In this document: positions 9,101 to 18,800 of the stretch, in pieces | Position numbering within the stretch: the first letter of the stretch is position 1 | Layout: each line of letters opens with the position of its first letter | DNA from: Tyzzerella sp. | Lineage (GTDB): Bacteria > Bacillota > Clostridia > Lachnospirales > Anaerotignaceae | Direction: 5' to 3' | Assembly: GCA_019415525.1 (NCBI GenBank) | Contig: DXZA01000061.1 | Location: 1 to 24,128 of the forward strand | Length of the DNA: 24,128 nucleotides | Program-made: the position numbers and the translations under genes | The notes under the pieces: model-generated | What the model was told of the DNA's origin: nothing | What the model saw: only the letters and a program-made list of their open reading frames with translations | The model's database searches: none

Positions 9101-11472
9101 TTGTATGAATTCGGAAATGCTTTTATATAATCTGTTAATACTCCATATATCATTTTTGCATTATCGTTCATTCTTATATTTTCTTTTACATCAAAATCAT
9201 CATCATAAATAGCATCTTTATGAATCATATCTTTTAATCTACTATTGTTTTCAATATCATTTCTTCTATATATTGAAAATGTTCCAAATGAATTAACTGC
9301 ACCAAAATAATGTTGTCCATAAGACGGAAAAATATCCAATGAACTTTGAATCATACTCATTTCCGTTAAATTTTCAATAGTTTCATTAATTTCCTTTTTC
9401 TTTATTTTATCAACGTCACTCTGTTCATTCCACCATTCTATACAGCCATCAAGAAAAAATATTTTTTGGTCATTTAACTTTTCCAATGATGCTGGATGCC
9501 ACGCAGGAACAATACAACATCTAAAACAAGTATCATCTTCCATTACTTTTGTTGTTTCTTCAATGTTAAATGCATGAATATATGCGTCCAAAATCCATTT
9601 TTGGTTTTCTGGTAAACTAGTTAATGCAAGTTCTTGTCCTAATTTTGTATATTCATTAACTAAAGCGATTAATTCCGACTGCTCTTTACAAATACATGAA
9701 TAAAATCCTTCATTTGCTACTGTATATATAAACTTTACAAACTTCTTTCCAAGGGTATCAAATTTAGCTGAAATGATTTTTTTATCATGAGAAACATTCT
9801 CATCAACATATTTTGCTATATCAAAATTAAATTTAATATCACTTTCATCGTATAAATCAAAGAATTCTTCCTCACTTTTCGCAAATAAAAGTGGAGTAAT
9901 TTTATTTATTGATGCTAATGGAATATAAATATTATTACAATTACTAAATTTATCAAACGAACAAATATCCGAAATATTATTACAATTACTAAATTTATCA
10001 AACGAACAAATATCCGAAAAATTATGTAACCATGCATCTGTTGTACTAAATTTCCATTGAAACGCCTGTATAAGTTTTTTGTTGCCTACTTTAACAATCT
10101 CACCAGAATCATCTTTACACTTTACAGTAAAATCAATTTTGCTTATTTTTTTATTTGGACTAGCTGCTTTTACATATCCACTATCAATATTTACCACTAC
10201 ACACTTAGGGGAAAAAATATTACAAGGTGTACATTTTATATTTATCTCCTCATCATTAACATACCACATATTTCTATTCAAATAATCAAACACTCCATTG
10301 GTATGTCTACATATTGTTATCCATGTATTTTGTAATTGTTGTTTTTCTTCCTCATCTTCGCTATCAGAATACATACTAACTACTTCAGCCTGATTAATGT
10401 CAAAATCCAGTATAGATACATCAACATCTAATTCTTTAATGGTACTCAACATTTGTAATAAAGCAGCTGTAAATGCTTCTAAAGGTTCTCCTGTGACAAC
10501 AGGAATTGTAACTTTCTCCTTTTTACCCTTAACAATTTTAATATCCAAAATTGCTTCAATAATACTAAAATCAGTTTGAATTAACTTTTCTTTATATTCA
10601 TCAACACATTCTCCTCTGGCATATCCTAATATAATACTTGATAGTTCATCATAGGACTTTATTCCCTGATTTGCCCAACCACTCCACGAAGAAGAATACT
10701 TGTGTTGTTCTTTTTCGTACGTCTCAATTTGTGACTTATACTTATTATATTGAGGCTTAGTCAATTTCTTAAACATCTGACGACTAATAAAATTATGCTC
10801 AACTCTCAAAATATTACTTTTAGACTTCAAACTTTTCATTGAAGGAAGGTCCATTTTTTTAAAAGGTAGTTTCCACATCGGCAAAGAGTCATAAAATAAT
10901 TTAATAAAATCATCAATTGTAGTAATTTTATCAGACCACAAATCAAATAAATCACTTAACTTACAAATATCAACAGCGACAAACTCAAATAAATCTTTAT
11001 ACAATTTATTAACTATATCGATTTCATTTTTATCTAAATTTAAACTACCTGAAAAAATATCATAATAATTACCTGAAATATTATTTACTAAAACATTTGG
11101 TGTTATTGTATAACAATTTAACAATCCACCTTTATCCTCTTCATCTTCAGTTCCTAATAAAATTAAAACATTTGAATCATGTAAGTTCCTATAATGTGTA
11201 ATACTCTCTTCATCAGCAATCCATTTATTTTGTTCCATTGAATGAACATAGACTGAATATTGAGCATTATTCTTGAAATGTCTCCATTTGTTTTTTGCCA
11301 ACTTAATTTTTACTGATAAATCTTTTTCTTTTAAAATAGATGACACTTTTTTTGAGATAGCTTCATAAATTCTTATATCTTCGAAACTATCTACTCTTAT
11401 CATCATTTCGCCATCTTTTGCAGAGGCATTGTTTACAATTAAGTTTGATATAGTATCTACAATATATTTCAT
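6145..11472 (-). CDS. dptH: DNA phosphorothioation-dependent restriction protein DptH/SspH (HerA-like ATPase)
   Basis: This 1775-residue protein has the size and position of DptH, the large motor subunit of the DptFGH (DndFGH/SspFGH) complex that damages DNA lacking phosphorothioate. A HerA/FtsK-type ATPase occupies the C-terminus: Walker A GTSGQGKT at 1439-1446, Walker B VVVLDEA at 1653-1659, and WSAWYATQSLQIL at 1682-1694, in the area of the usual sensor. An acidic, helix-forming linker (about 1330-1420) precedes it. The middle region contains RPD-F-L-I-L-E-V, then TECK, with D1142, E1164 and K1166 spaced like a PD-(D/E)XK nuclease core. Near residue 485 a 15-residue unit beginning SDICSFDKF is perfectly duplicated in tandem. 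The start follows AAGGAGG, 3 nt after the dptG stop. No membrane segment is seen. Family assignment is confident; the nuclease motif is my own reading. Confidence 0.9.
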   Translation of the reverse strand: MKYIVDTISNLIVNNASAKDGEMMIRVDSFEDIRIYEAISKKVSSILKEKDLSVKIKLAKNKWRHFKNNAQYSVYVHSMEQNKWIADEESITHYRNLHDSNVLILLGTEDEEDKGGLLNCYTITPNVLVNNISGNYYDIFSGSLNLDKNEIDIVNKLYKDLFEFVAVDICKLSDLFDLWSDKITTIDDFIKLFYDSLPMWKLPFKKMDLPSMKSLKSKSNILRVEHNFISRQMFKKLTKPQYNKYKSQIETYEKEQHKYSSSWSGWANQGIKSYDELSSIILGYARGECVDEYKEKLIQTDFSIIEAILDIKIVKGKKEKVTIPVVTGEPLEAFTAALLQMLSTIKELDVDVSILDFDINQAEVVSMYSDSEDEEEKQQLQNTWITICRHTNGVFDYLNRNMWYVNDEEINIKCTPCNIFSPKCVVVNIDSGYVKAASPNKKISKIDFTVKCKDDSGEIVKVGNKKLIQAFQWKFSTTDAWLHNFSDICSFDKFSNCNNISDICSFDKFSNCNNIYIPLASINKITPLLFAKSEEEFFDLYDESDIKFNFDIAKYVDENVSHDKKIISAKFDTLGKKFVKFIYTVANEGFYSCICKEQSELIALVNEYTKLGQELALTSLPENQKWILDAYIHAFNIEETTKVMEDDTCFRCCIVPAWHPASLEKLNDQKIFFLDGCIEWWNEQSDVDKIKKKEINETIENLTEMSMIQSSLDIFPSYGQHYFGAVNSFGTFSIYRRNDIENNSRLKDMIHKDAIYDDDFDVKENIRMNDNAKMIYGVLTDYIKAFPNSYKNLSIVFIDPSELQPIIASIYKFIEIQKKEHEEDKINISIKILVKPENKGGRNYLAYWMDESFSQDSNVSIKTYLNEWRTKTDIDKILNGNNDIAFVMDLLKVNALQFIKESGAVRLDLSQCRFPIVFKPSPVSDTSSKIKRRIELSQPQFGSSYVHTQVARYRNNFETVPNGNYIAVKEVCIDNDAQNIIYSLHDKAYWVVCVDSGMDGALLRNDDNHSSDYSIIGFSTGKGAYGQYNLTITARKSILETIQRKLESRLYQLFHWERSKIDKAANLCIKEASKLDGISLFSAINHKDHNINEFMAYVLTSLLEKENSLDCALKIVIHIDSYKHWFNGEIDKDDDKSKLRPDFLILEVKSTDDDKLKLIATVTECKISSISYTSSHKEHALEQVKHGIKRLSTIFNPNSKSIKRRYWYAQLYRALAFAQITFSNNSSEFEKLSSKLRSMLDGNFEIEWKGRVLGYWLDMEGENEVVVDTDVSNIKLYDIPQKRIQNLLLNEEVNHIQYVDINSDLLVDDDSQQALIEKREQELKDELKALNCNKKTEYMTQKFKVDLSIENIEQVSDTLKDDVFVGDKSIQSQETEEKNIKNNLDTELSYDERQLSNNNNTVVNLDNTRVLIGTDKLSKEVYWEFGHKQLANRHLLITGTSGQGKTYSIQTMLYELSKSNVSSVIFDYTEGFRLDQLEKDFVNKMGNHINQKICKFENVPINPFKRQFIEFEGQKFPEQDSDIAARFANIMTHVYKFGDQQSAAIFNAVRIGLSKYKDRMNMKHFQEELENEKQVNKSAQTVISKMQPFFYSIKFEEDSDFDWGNILYPTESTATIFQLTAIDRDMQVIITELMLWDLWYYSTKNGSKEKPFVVVLDEAQNLSHKDKSPSCKILTEGRKFGWSAWYATQSLQILDDNEVTRLLQSAFKLYFKPTDIEIVKMAKQLDPIDGSAWLNTLKGLKKGQCIVVGERIRNDGNFGLVRPTVTMVTAFSERS
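9929..10018. repeat. Perfect 45-bp tandem duplication inside dptH
   Basis: Two identical 45-bp units (9929-9973 and 9974-10018) lie head to tail. They add exactly 15 codons, so the dptH frame is kept. No mismatch is seen, which points to a recent duplication (replication slippage) or to a sequencing/assembly artefact. Confidence 0.97.
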
Positions 11473-11475
11473 TGA

Positions 11476-12990
11476 TTATGCCTCCTTCAAAATATTTATA
11501 TATGGATTAATTACTATTGAAGTTGCATCTGATAATTCTTTTAAAAATCCTGTTTCTTTTAAAAATTTTTGAAATGCAATTTCATTTTCAACAAAACAAC
11601 TTGCAAGTGATGTATCTAAACTATCATCATTTTCTTGGGATTTTCTATATTCATTAGGTCCAATTACAATTCCATAATGCTCATATAATTTTTCTAAAAA
11701 CATATTAAGTGTCATTTTCTTGCCTGGAGCAATAAGTGCTAAGACTAAAAATCTAATGATATCTTCTGGCAAACTAAATCGTTCAAAAGCACCTTTATTA
11801 GGAATAATACACTGCATTTCTTTTCCTTTAGCTCTAAATATATCTAAAGAATCTTGTTTAGCTTTATGAACGCAACCCATAATCTCATCTTCTGAAATAT
11901 CAAAACTTCTTGCAATTCTATTCAATGCTGTCATAAAATCTGATTCTAATTCACTATACGAATTCGCTGCTATCTTCTTTACAGAATTCTTTGAATCACA
12001 CTTCATATCAACAACCCATTTTCTCTTATCATTACCAAGATAATTAGAAACTCTCCATGACATCATACGCATAATCTGAAACATTATTCCTTTTGCTAAT
12101 ATCTCCATACGCTTTATTGGGTGCATTTTGCAAGAAAGAAAATTTATTAATTCATCTACACTATATAATTCACATTCCTTATAAGCATTCTCTGGAATGA
12201 ATGATAAATTCAACTGTTGTGACAATTCCTCTTTATCAAATCCCATTTCTTTTTCCCATGTTTCTTGTACAAAAGAAGCCATTTTTGATATTTTTTCACA
12301 CTGTACAACAACAAGATTATTCAGTAAGTATTCAAGTTTCTCTTTCTTTTCAGTTTGTCCTTCTAATCCCTGTAATAGATGCAAATAATATAATTCTCCA
12401 CCACGTGCTAAAAAGTTTCTTTTATCGAAACTAAATTTGGAATCCACAGTGATTGGATCATAATCCCAATTTACCATAGCTTTTCTCTTTTTCTCACTGG
12501 GGTCACAACCACACATCATAAACTCTGGACAAATTGGCAATAAAGCCTGAGCACCCCAAAATCTATTTTTTATAACAACTGCGTATCCATGAAACAAGTC
12601 TTGAATACTTTCAAGATATTCATTTTTATATTCTTCTGACATATCACACATCTTAGACTTAAGAATTTTTATCATTCTTTGATATGCCTCTTCATCAGCC
12701 TTAATAGTACCTTTTTTTCTTGATTTGTCATAAAATATAAATCTTCTTAATCCTATTCTTGGTTCTACCCAATAACTTAGTTTTTTTTCAATTGTAGTAT
12801 CATGAAAACTCATCTTTCCATCTATAAGATTATCACTCTTTGCAGATGAATAAACGAGTAAAAATTCTATCATATATTCATATAATGTCTGGTCAGATTT
12901 AAAGCGATTACCAAATAACATTGACGAAATAATCTTCCCCTTTTCCATTCTGTCATAATCGCCACTCATGCCAAAAGGAAATGTATTCAT
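11476..12990 (-). CDS. dptG: DNA phosphorothioation-dependent restriction protein DptG/SspG
   Basis: This 504-residue protein lies between dptF and dptH, the invariable DptG position, and carries a segment I associate with this family: RNFLARGGELYYLHLLQGL (about residues 192-210), preceded by a cysteine-rich CPEFMMCGCDP stretch. No P-loop is present, so it is probably the non-ATPase subunit that links DptF to the DptH motor. No signal peptide or transmembrane helix is visible. The ATG is preceded by AGGAGG with 7 nt spacing, and the gap from dptF is 11 nt. DptG is known to be required, with DptF and DptH, for restriction of DNA without phosphorothioate, but its biochemical activity is not evident from the sequence. 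Recognition rests partly on context. Confidence 0.82.
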   Translation of the reverse strand: MNTFPFGMSGDYDRMEKGKIISSMLFGNRFKSDQTLYEYMIEFLLVYSSAKSDNLIDGKMSFHDTTIEKKLSYWVEPRIGLRRFIFYDKSRKKGTIKADEEAYQRMIKILKSKMCDMSEEYKNEYLESIQDLFHGYAVVIKNRFWGAQALLPICPEFMMCGCDPSEKKRKAMVNWDYDPITVDSKFSFDKRNFLARGGELYYLHLLQGLEGQTEKKEKLEYLLNNLVVVQCEKISKMASFVQETWEKEMGFDKEELSQQLNLSFIPENAYKECELYSVDELINFLSCKMHPIKRMEILAKGIMFQIMRMMSWRVSNYLGNDKRKWVVDMKCDSKNSVKKIAANSYSELESDFMTALNRIARSFDISEDEIMGCVHKAKQDSLDIFRAKGKEMQCIIPNKGAFERFSLPEDIIRFLVLALIAPGKKMTLNMFLEKLYEHYGIVIGPNEYRKSQENDDSLDTSLASCFVENEIAFQKFLKETGFLKELSDATSIVINPYINILKEA

Positions 12991-13001
12991 ATTATCGCCT
13001 C

Positions 13002-14693
13002 CTACAATTCTCTTATTTTTCTATCTTCAGTTATCTCTAATCTTACCGATTTTGTTCCACTGTTTCTAAGGATAATCATTTCAAAAATATCGTCTGCATC
13101 TTCATCTTCCATTAATTCTGATAACTCTGCTTTTAAACTTTCTATGCCATGAGATAATTGGGGGTCAACATTTGTTGAAATAATTCCATTTTTTAATTCC
13201 TCAAAATAATTGAGTAATGGTAATGTTATCTCACTTTGCAGTTCTTTTCTATTAATTTTTAGTTTCAATGTATTTTTAGTTTTATCACTATTAAACAAAC
13301 TATCTTTTGTTGGTCTTAGTACGATTTTGATATCCTTAGTTAGTAATGTTCCAGTAATTAATTGAACATTTTGGGTTATTCCAGATTCTCTACTTAATGT
13401 AAGAGGTATAATCGAATCACTACTTGTTGTTCCAACATAAATCATAGACAATGCATCACAAACTAAGTTCGAATCACTTCTTGCTGGTGTTGATTCACCA
13501 TTTCTTAACTGTAAAAAACGTTTAAACTTCTTTGAAAAAACATCTTCATAATTGTTATCCAAAATCTTTAAATCTGTTTCAATATTTGTAAATAAATATG
13601 CTCTTCTTAAAAATTCTGTCCAGCCTGAAATATAAGCATTTTTCTGTTTAGCATCATTAATTATATTTGCCATACTTTTTTCAAAGATTTTATCAAAATC
13701 TCTATTTATAACAAAAAATTCATCTGAACGTAATCTCTTACTATCATAGCCACAATTTGCTGCCTCTTTAACTGCTATTATGTTGTATGCTTTTTGATTT
13801 ATAATTGTGCCTATATATCCAAAAAATAAATTGGTAAATAAATATTTATACGGTTCAACCATAGTTACTTCATTACAATTAAATCCACCAGTAATCATAT
13901 ATGCCAGTTGTTCTGTCATGCTTCGAATAGTTAATCTCTTACCATGCTCAGCCAACCATATATAATGCATATTCAAAAATTCACTTACTCTTTGAAAGTT
14001 ATTTTTAATCAACTCTCTGTTATTATTTATATGGCAATAGTATTTTTTAGGGCACTGAGAACAACCTTCCCATAATTTATCTTGTATCAATTTTTCAATG
14101 AATTCAGTAGCAAAATATGTATTATCCACTGCTGCAACATTAATTACACAAATTTTATATCCTTTTATATCTGAAATATTACCAGTATTACTATCCATAG
14201 AATCAATTAACTCAATTTTAGCACGTTCTCTCTCTTCTGATGAGTCAAACAATTCTCCAAATGTATTTATAAGAGGACCTGTATTTGCTACCATAAATAC
14301 AAAATCTCCATTGTTAGGCATATTAAGAGCATCTGACAAAATATTTTTCTTTTCATCATCAGCAATTTCACTAAAATCCTTTATACATCTACAAGTTTTA
14401 CCTGTGGGTAATTTATAATCACTTATTTTAGCATTTGAATCAAATTCAATTCCCATTTCATCTAAAATTTGATACATAATGCTTGTTTTCCCATCACCTG
14501 CATGTCCTGTTAAAATAAGAACATGTGGTTCACCATTCTGTATACTATCTAATATGAATTTAGTTAATCCTATCTCCACCATAACGTCTTTAAAAAAAAT
14601 ATTGTTTACGTTCTTTTCACCGTAGGAGTTCGGATTTTGAGCATTATAATTATGCAAACTATTAATATATTCAATATAATCTTCATTATACAT
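13002..14693 (-). CDS. dptF: DNA phosphorothioation-dependent restriction protein DptF/SspF (P-loop ATPase)
   Basis: This 563-residue P-loop protein is the first gene of the restriction arm. The Walker A motif is GHAGDGKTS (63-71). A hydrophobic strand, FVFMVANTG (131-139), follows a segment rich in aspartate and asparagine. A Cys/His cluster, C211-x2-C214-x5-C220-H221, could bind zinc. Length and motifs match DptF, which acts with DptG and DptH to damage DNA lacking the host phosphorothioate pattern. The ATG follows a strong AAAGGAGGGG site with 5 nt spacing. The gap from sspA is about 33 nt, the largest in the operon, so this marks the border between the modification and restriction arms. 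No separate promoter is evident in that gap. Confidence 0.87.
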   Translation of the reverse strand: MYNEDYIEYINSLHNYNAQNPNSYGEKNVNNIFFKDVMVEIGLTKFILDSIQNGEPHVLILTGHAGDGKTSIMYQILDEMGIEFDSNAKISDYKLPTGKTCRCIKDFSEIADDEKKNILSDALNMPNNGDFVFMVANTGPLINTFGELFDSSEERERAKIELIDSMDSNTGNISDIKGYKICVINVAAVDNTYFATEFIEKLIQDKLWEGCSQCPKKYYCHINNNRELIKNNFQRVSEFLNMHYIWLAEHGKRLTIRSMTEQLAYMITGGFNCNEVTMVEPYKYLFTNLFFGYIGTIINQKAYNIIAVKEAANCGYDSKRLRSDEFFVINRDFDKIFEKSMANIINDAKQKNAYISGWTEFLRRAYLFTNIETDLKILDNNYEDVFSKKFKRFLQLRNGESTPARSDSNLVCDALSMIYVGTTSSDSIIPLTLSRESGITQNVQLITGTLLTKDIKIVLRPTKDSLFNSDKTKNTLKLKINRKELQSEITLPLLNYFEELKNGIISTNVDPQLSHGIESLKAELSELMEDEDADDIFEMIILRNSGTKSVRLEITEDRKIREL

Positions 14694-14726
14694 ATATGCC
14701 CCTCCTTTTGTATTTTGGTCAATAAG

Positions 14727-15875
14727 TTACAATATATTTTCTAATGCATCACATAATGCATCAATATCCTCTTTTGTATTAAACTTACCCAAACTAATTC
14801 TAACTGTTCCGTTATATTCAATATCACCCAGAATACTATGAATATAAGGAGCACAATGATAACCAGTTCTAACAAATATATCAAATTCCTCATCAAGAAT
14901 ATTTCCAATGTCATCAGCAGACAGACCTGAATTTCTAATATTAAAGGATATTATACCAGTTTGAGTATCCTTTGTTTTGGATTTATAAATTCTAATATTT
15001 GAGATTTCCTCTAATTTTTCAATTGTATACTCTGTTAATTCTCTCTCATATTCAAAATTATAATTAACATCTAGTTCTTTTAATGCTGCATTCAAACCAG
15101 CTATTGCAACAATATTAGGACTTGATGACTCATATCTATTTGGAGTTTCTTCTGGCATTGTAAGCATAAGTGAATTACTTCCTGTACCACCAACTATAAC
15201 TTGTTTGAGTTTTACCATACTATTATCAATAAATCCGCCAATTCCAAAAGGTCCATATAAAGTTTTATGACCTGCAAAAGCTAAAAAGTCAATATTATCT
15301 AAATTCTGTTCAATTAAGCCAAGTGATTGTGCCGAATCAAGAATTGTTATAGCTCCACATTCCTTTGCCGCCTTAAATATTTCTTTTGTAGGTAAAATAT
15401 ATCCTGTCACATTACTCACACCTGTACAACATACACATTTAGGCTTGTCTGAAATAAATAAACTATCTAACAATGATAGATTAATTTCAAATTCATCTGT
15501 CAAAGGCATTAATTTCACTTCAATTTTAAAATCATTTTTCACTTTTTCAAGCGTTCTAGCAACAGCATTATGTTCATAAGGAGAAATATAAACAATATCA
15601 CCTTTTTGCCAGTTTATTCCTTGTAACAACATATTTAATGCAACAGTAATAGATGGAGTAAATACTACTTTTGAAGAAGGTGAGCCACTTACTAAATGCA
15701 AAAGTTGTTCTTTTGTATCATCAATAATTGAATTTGCTTCTCTAGCTAATTTATATGAACCTCTTCCGGCATTAACTGAAAATCTTCTATTTGCATTATC
15801 CATAGCTTTATATACAGCCTCAGATTTTGGAAAAGTTGTAGCCGCATTGTCCAAGTAAATACTCTCTTCCAACAC
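14727..15875 (-). CDS. sspA: Cysteine desulfurase (SspA/DndA-type sulfur donor)
   Basis: This is a PLP-dependent cysteine desulfurase that removes sulfur from L-cysteine as a persulfide and passes it to the SspD protein for DNA backbone sulfuration. Numbering from the longest open frame (384 residues, GTG at 15881): YLDNAATTFPKS (9-20); HNA near 104-106; LDSAQS (181-186), where the PLP ring is bound; GHKTLYGP with the Schiff-base lysine K206; and RTGYHCAP with catalytic C343. The length is normal for the family. The start needs care. The ribosome site GAGG lies on top of the GTG at 15881, so that codon is unlikely. The GTG at 15875 (5 nt spacing) or the TTG at 15872 (8 nt) fits better; I use 15875. 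It lies within the operon, directly behind sspC, so it is probably dedicated to phosphorothioation rather than housekeeping iron-sulfur assembly. Confidence 0.9.
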   Translation of the reverse strand: MLEESIYLDNAATTFPKSEAVYKAMDNANRRFSVNAGRGSYKLAREANSIIDDTKEQLLHLVSGSPSSKVVFTPSITVALNMLLQGINWQKGDIVYISPYEHNAVARTLEKVKNDFKIEVKLMPLTDEFEINLSLLDSLFISDKPKCVCCTGVSNVTGYILPTKEIFKAAKECGAITILDSAQSLGLIEQNLDNIDFLAFAGHKTLYGPFGIGGFIDNSMVKLKQVIVGGTGSNSLMLTMPEETPNRYESSSPNIVAIAGLNAALKELDVNYNFEYERELTEYTIEKLEEISNIRIYKSKTKDTQTGIISFNIRNSGLSADDIGNILDEEFDIFVRTGYHCAPYIHSILGDIEYNGTVRISLGKFNTKEDIDALCDALENIL

Positions 15876-15887
15876 AATCACCTCTTT

Positions 15888-18800
15888 TTATTCTTTTTCT
15901 TTCAATATTCTTTCTATTTCATCAATTAAAACAGATATTAAATCATTTTTTCCTAAACCTTCAAAGTCTTCTATTGTTCCAGATATAACATCTCTAAACA
16001 TTGCTGTTTCATCTGTTTCTACAATTTCATAATAAAATGGTTGTCCACTTCTACTTGTATATACCGCTTTGCTATCATTATTTTCAATATCCTCATTTAT
16101 ATCTTTGATAGATTCAATCTTTAATTTCAATTCACAAATTTTATGTGAATATTGTTCAAGAGATGTATCATTCCAATAATCAATATGAACTCCTGTAATC
16201 GCTTTAGCTACATTGTCAATAATATCTTGGTCACTTGATACTATTGTATTATCCATCAATGAAATCATATTCATAAAGGTAGAAATAGAATAATCATCAA
16301 TAGTTCCTTTTGCCATATCGCTTTGTTCTTTGTACCAACCATTTAAGATATGATATAAACTATCTTCTTTTTGTCCGAATATATTCTTTGTTACTTTTAT
16401 TGTTCTATCTAATAACCAATTATAATAACCTTGAATTTTTTTCTTAAACTTTGAAAGTCTTTCTAAACATTCTTCAAAATCTTTATCTGACGCTAATACC
16501 ATCGGAATTTGCTCAAACAAAGCTTCATATGGATTCACCTCATAACGCTGAAGAATATTACTAATTTTAGATAATGCCTTTTTGTAAAATATCTCATCAA
16601 AGTATTCTTGATTATTTTTTACATTTATAGTTACCTGTGGAAGTCCTCGATACCATTTTTGCATTCCATTAAATATTTGACTTATTCTAGAATTTGATAA
16701 TGTGTTATCAACTGTTATTCCAAACAAATCAATCAATCCATCTAAATATACTTCTCTTGCCGCATCGTTTTTTGAAACATATAATTCATATTGAGTTGGA
16801 TAGTCACACATATTTATAATTGTATCTGTTGTCATTGGAATTTCTTTATCTCCATAATACACAACAATATCTGCTGTTTTATTTCCAATAACATATGCAA
16901 AATAAATCGGCAACAAACCTAATCTAAGACCATAAGGTTCTTTTACCAATTTATTGATAAGAGCAGAAACTTTTTCTCTTTTTCCTGTACAAGATACCAA
17001 ATATTCTTCAAAAATCTCTATTACTTTTTCAATTCTTGTATCAGGTGTGCCAGTAATCAATCCATTTCTAACAAATAAAGCCCTAAATATTGTTGAATCT
17101 TGGCTAGTTCCAGTCATATAATCTTCTACTGACTCATTTTTTAGCAAACGATTCATAATATTCTTACGAGCTGTTTTTGTTGCACCAGTAGTAATATTCT
17201 GTCTATTAACAAATTCATTATTTATTACAGGCGTTGCATAATATATCTTATAACATAATTCATCAATACACTCTGATATACTGTTTGATTCTGTCGTAAT
17301 CACTTTGTCATTATTAAAATACGATATTTCATATTTCCCAAATCTGCCGTAAGTACTTACCAAATATGATAAAATTTTATTTTCTAAATTTTCTTTTAGT
17401 CCTTGTATTTCAGCTGAAAGTCGACTATTTTTTTCCATAAAATTATAATCTTCAAAAATATCATTAAGAACTTGTAATTTAAACACTTCTTCCTCTATAT
17501 TAAATAATTTATGTGCATAAACAACAACAAGTTTATAGCTCATAAATTCCTGTAACTTGTTCTGAATGTCAATGCTATAATTTTTCTCATCATATTGGTA
17601 TAGACATACAATTTTACCATCACAAAATACACCATTTTCAAAGAATACATCTGCATTTTTTAATAATAAAAAATCTTGTACATTAAAAAATATATATCGG
17701 AAAAAACGTGTCATTCCAAATTCATAATTGTACTTTTTAGGAAATACATATTTATTAGGATATAAAGACAGTAGTACGTCTTTAATACCATTTTTATTGG
17801 CAACTAAATGCCATCTTTCCTGAATAATACTTTCTAATTCTTTTCCCTCTACTGTTTTGAATTTATAGAAATTATTACCATCTAGCTCAATAATATCTAA
17901 AGAAACAAGTTTTGCTAAATTATCTGCAAATTGTTCTTTTACCTCTGAAGAATAATTCATATTTACAGCTAAACGCAACATATCTTCATTCCATGGCAAT
18001 TCCTGACTTTTGTCAACTATCATCATAACTGCTAATGTCTTTATTATTCTATTTAACAAGTTATTATTTGTCTGTCCTTTAACAATTTCTAAAGCCGTTA
18101 TGGTCTTTTGATATATACCTTTTATTTCATCTGTTTCATCTTTAAAAAGATTAGTAAAATAATCAAATATTAAATCCGGAGTAATTGACCAAAAAGATGA
18201 TACAATTCCATTTTTACCAAAACTATTCTTTACATACTCTAACATACTACCAGACTCATCTTTAGAAATAAATGTAAATAATGTTCTTTCATTCTGAGCA
18301 ACTTTTTCACTAATACTTAATAATAGATATGAAGAAATAGGAGTGAGAGGATAACAACCTTTTACAACTATTTTTTCAAAGTCCTCTCTTATAAATTCTG
18401 ATTCATAACCTGGAATAGCAAAACATTCATCAATCGTTTCCTTTGAAAAATAAATATTTTCTATATCTGAAGGTAATTTATTGACATCAAAATCATTTTT
18501 AATAATAGCATTTTCAATTAATTCATAATTATTTTTTGCTGATGTAACAAATAATACTTCAGCATCTAATCTTCCTTCAATTCCTGTAAATGAATTAATA
18601 ATTTCTTGGCTTAATCTATTTCTATATTCTTTAATAGGTTTATGTGCAACCAATGTCAAATATATTTGCGGGTCTTTTGAATCCCCTGCCATTTCACAAA
18701 TATCTTGAACTAATTTCATATTTAAGCCAGCTGATATTTTATCCTGTCCTTCAATAAACTTACTAAACTCATCAAATACAATATATATTCCTCTATATCC

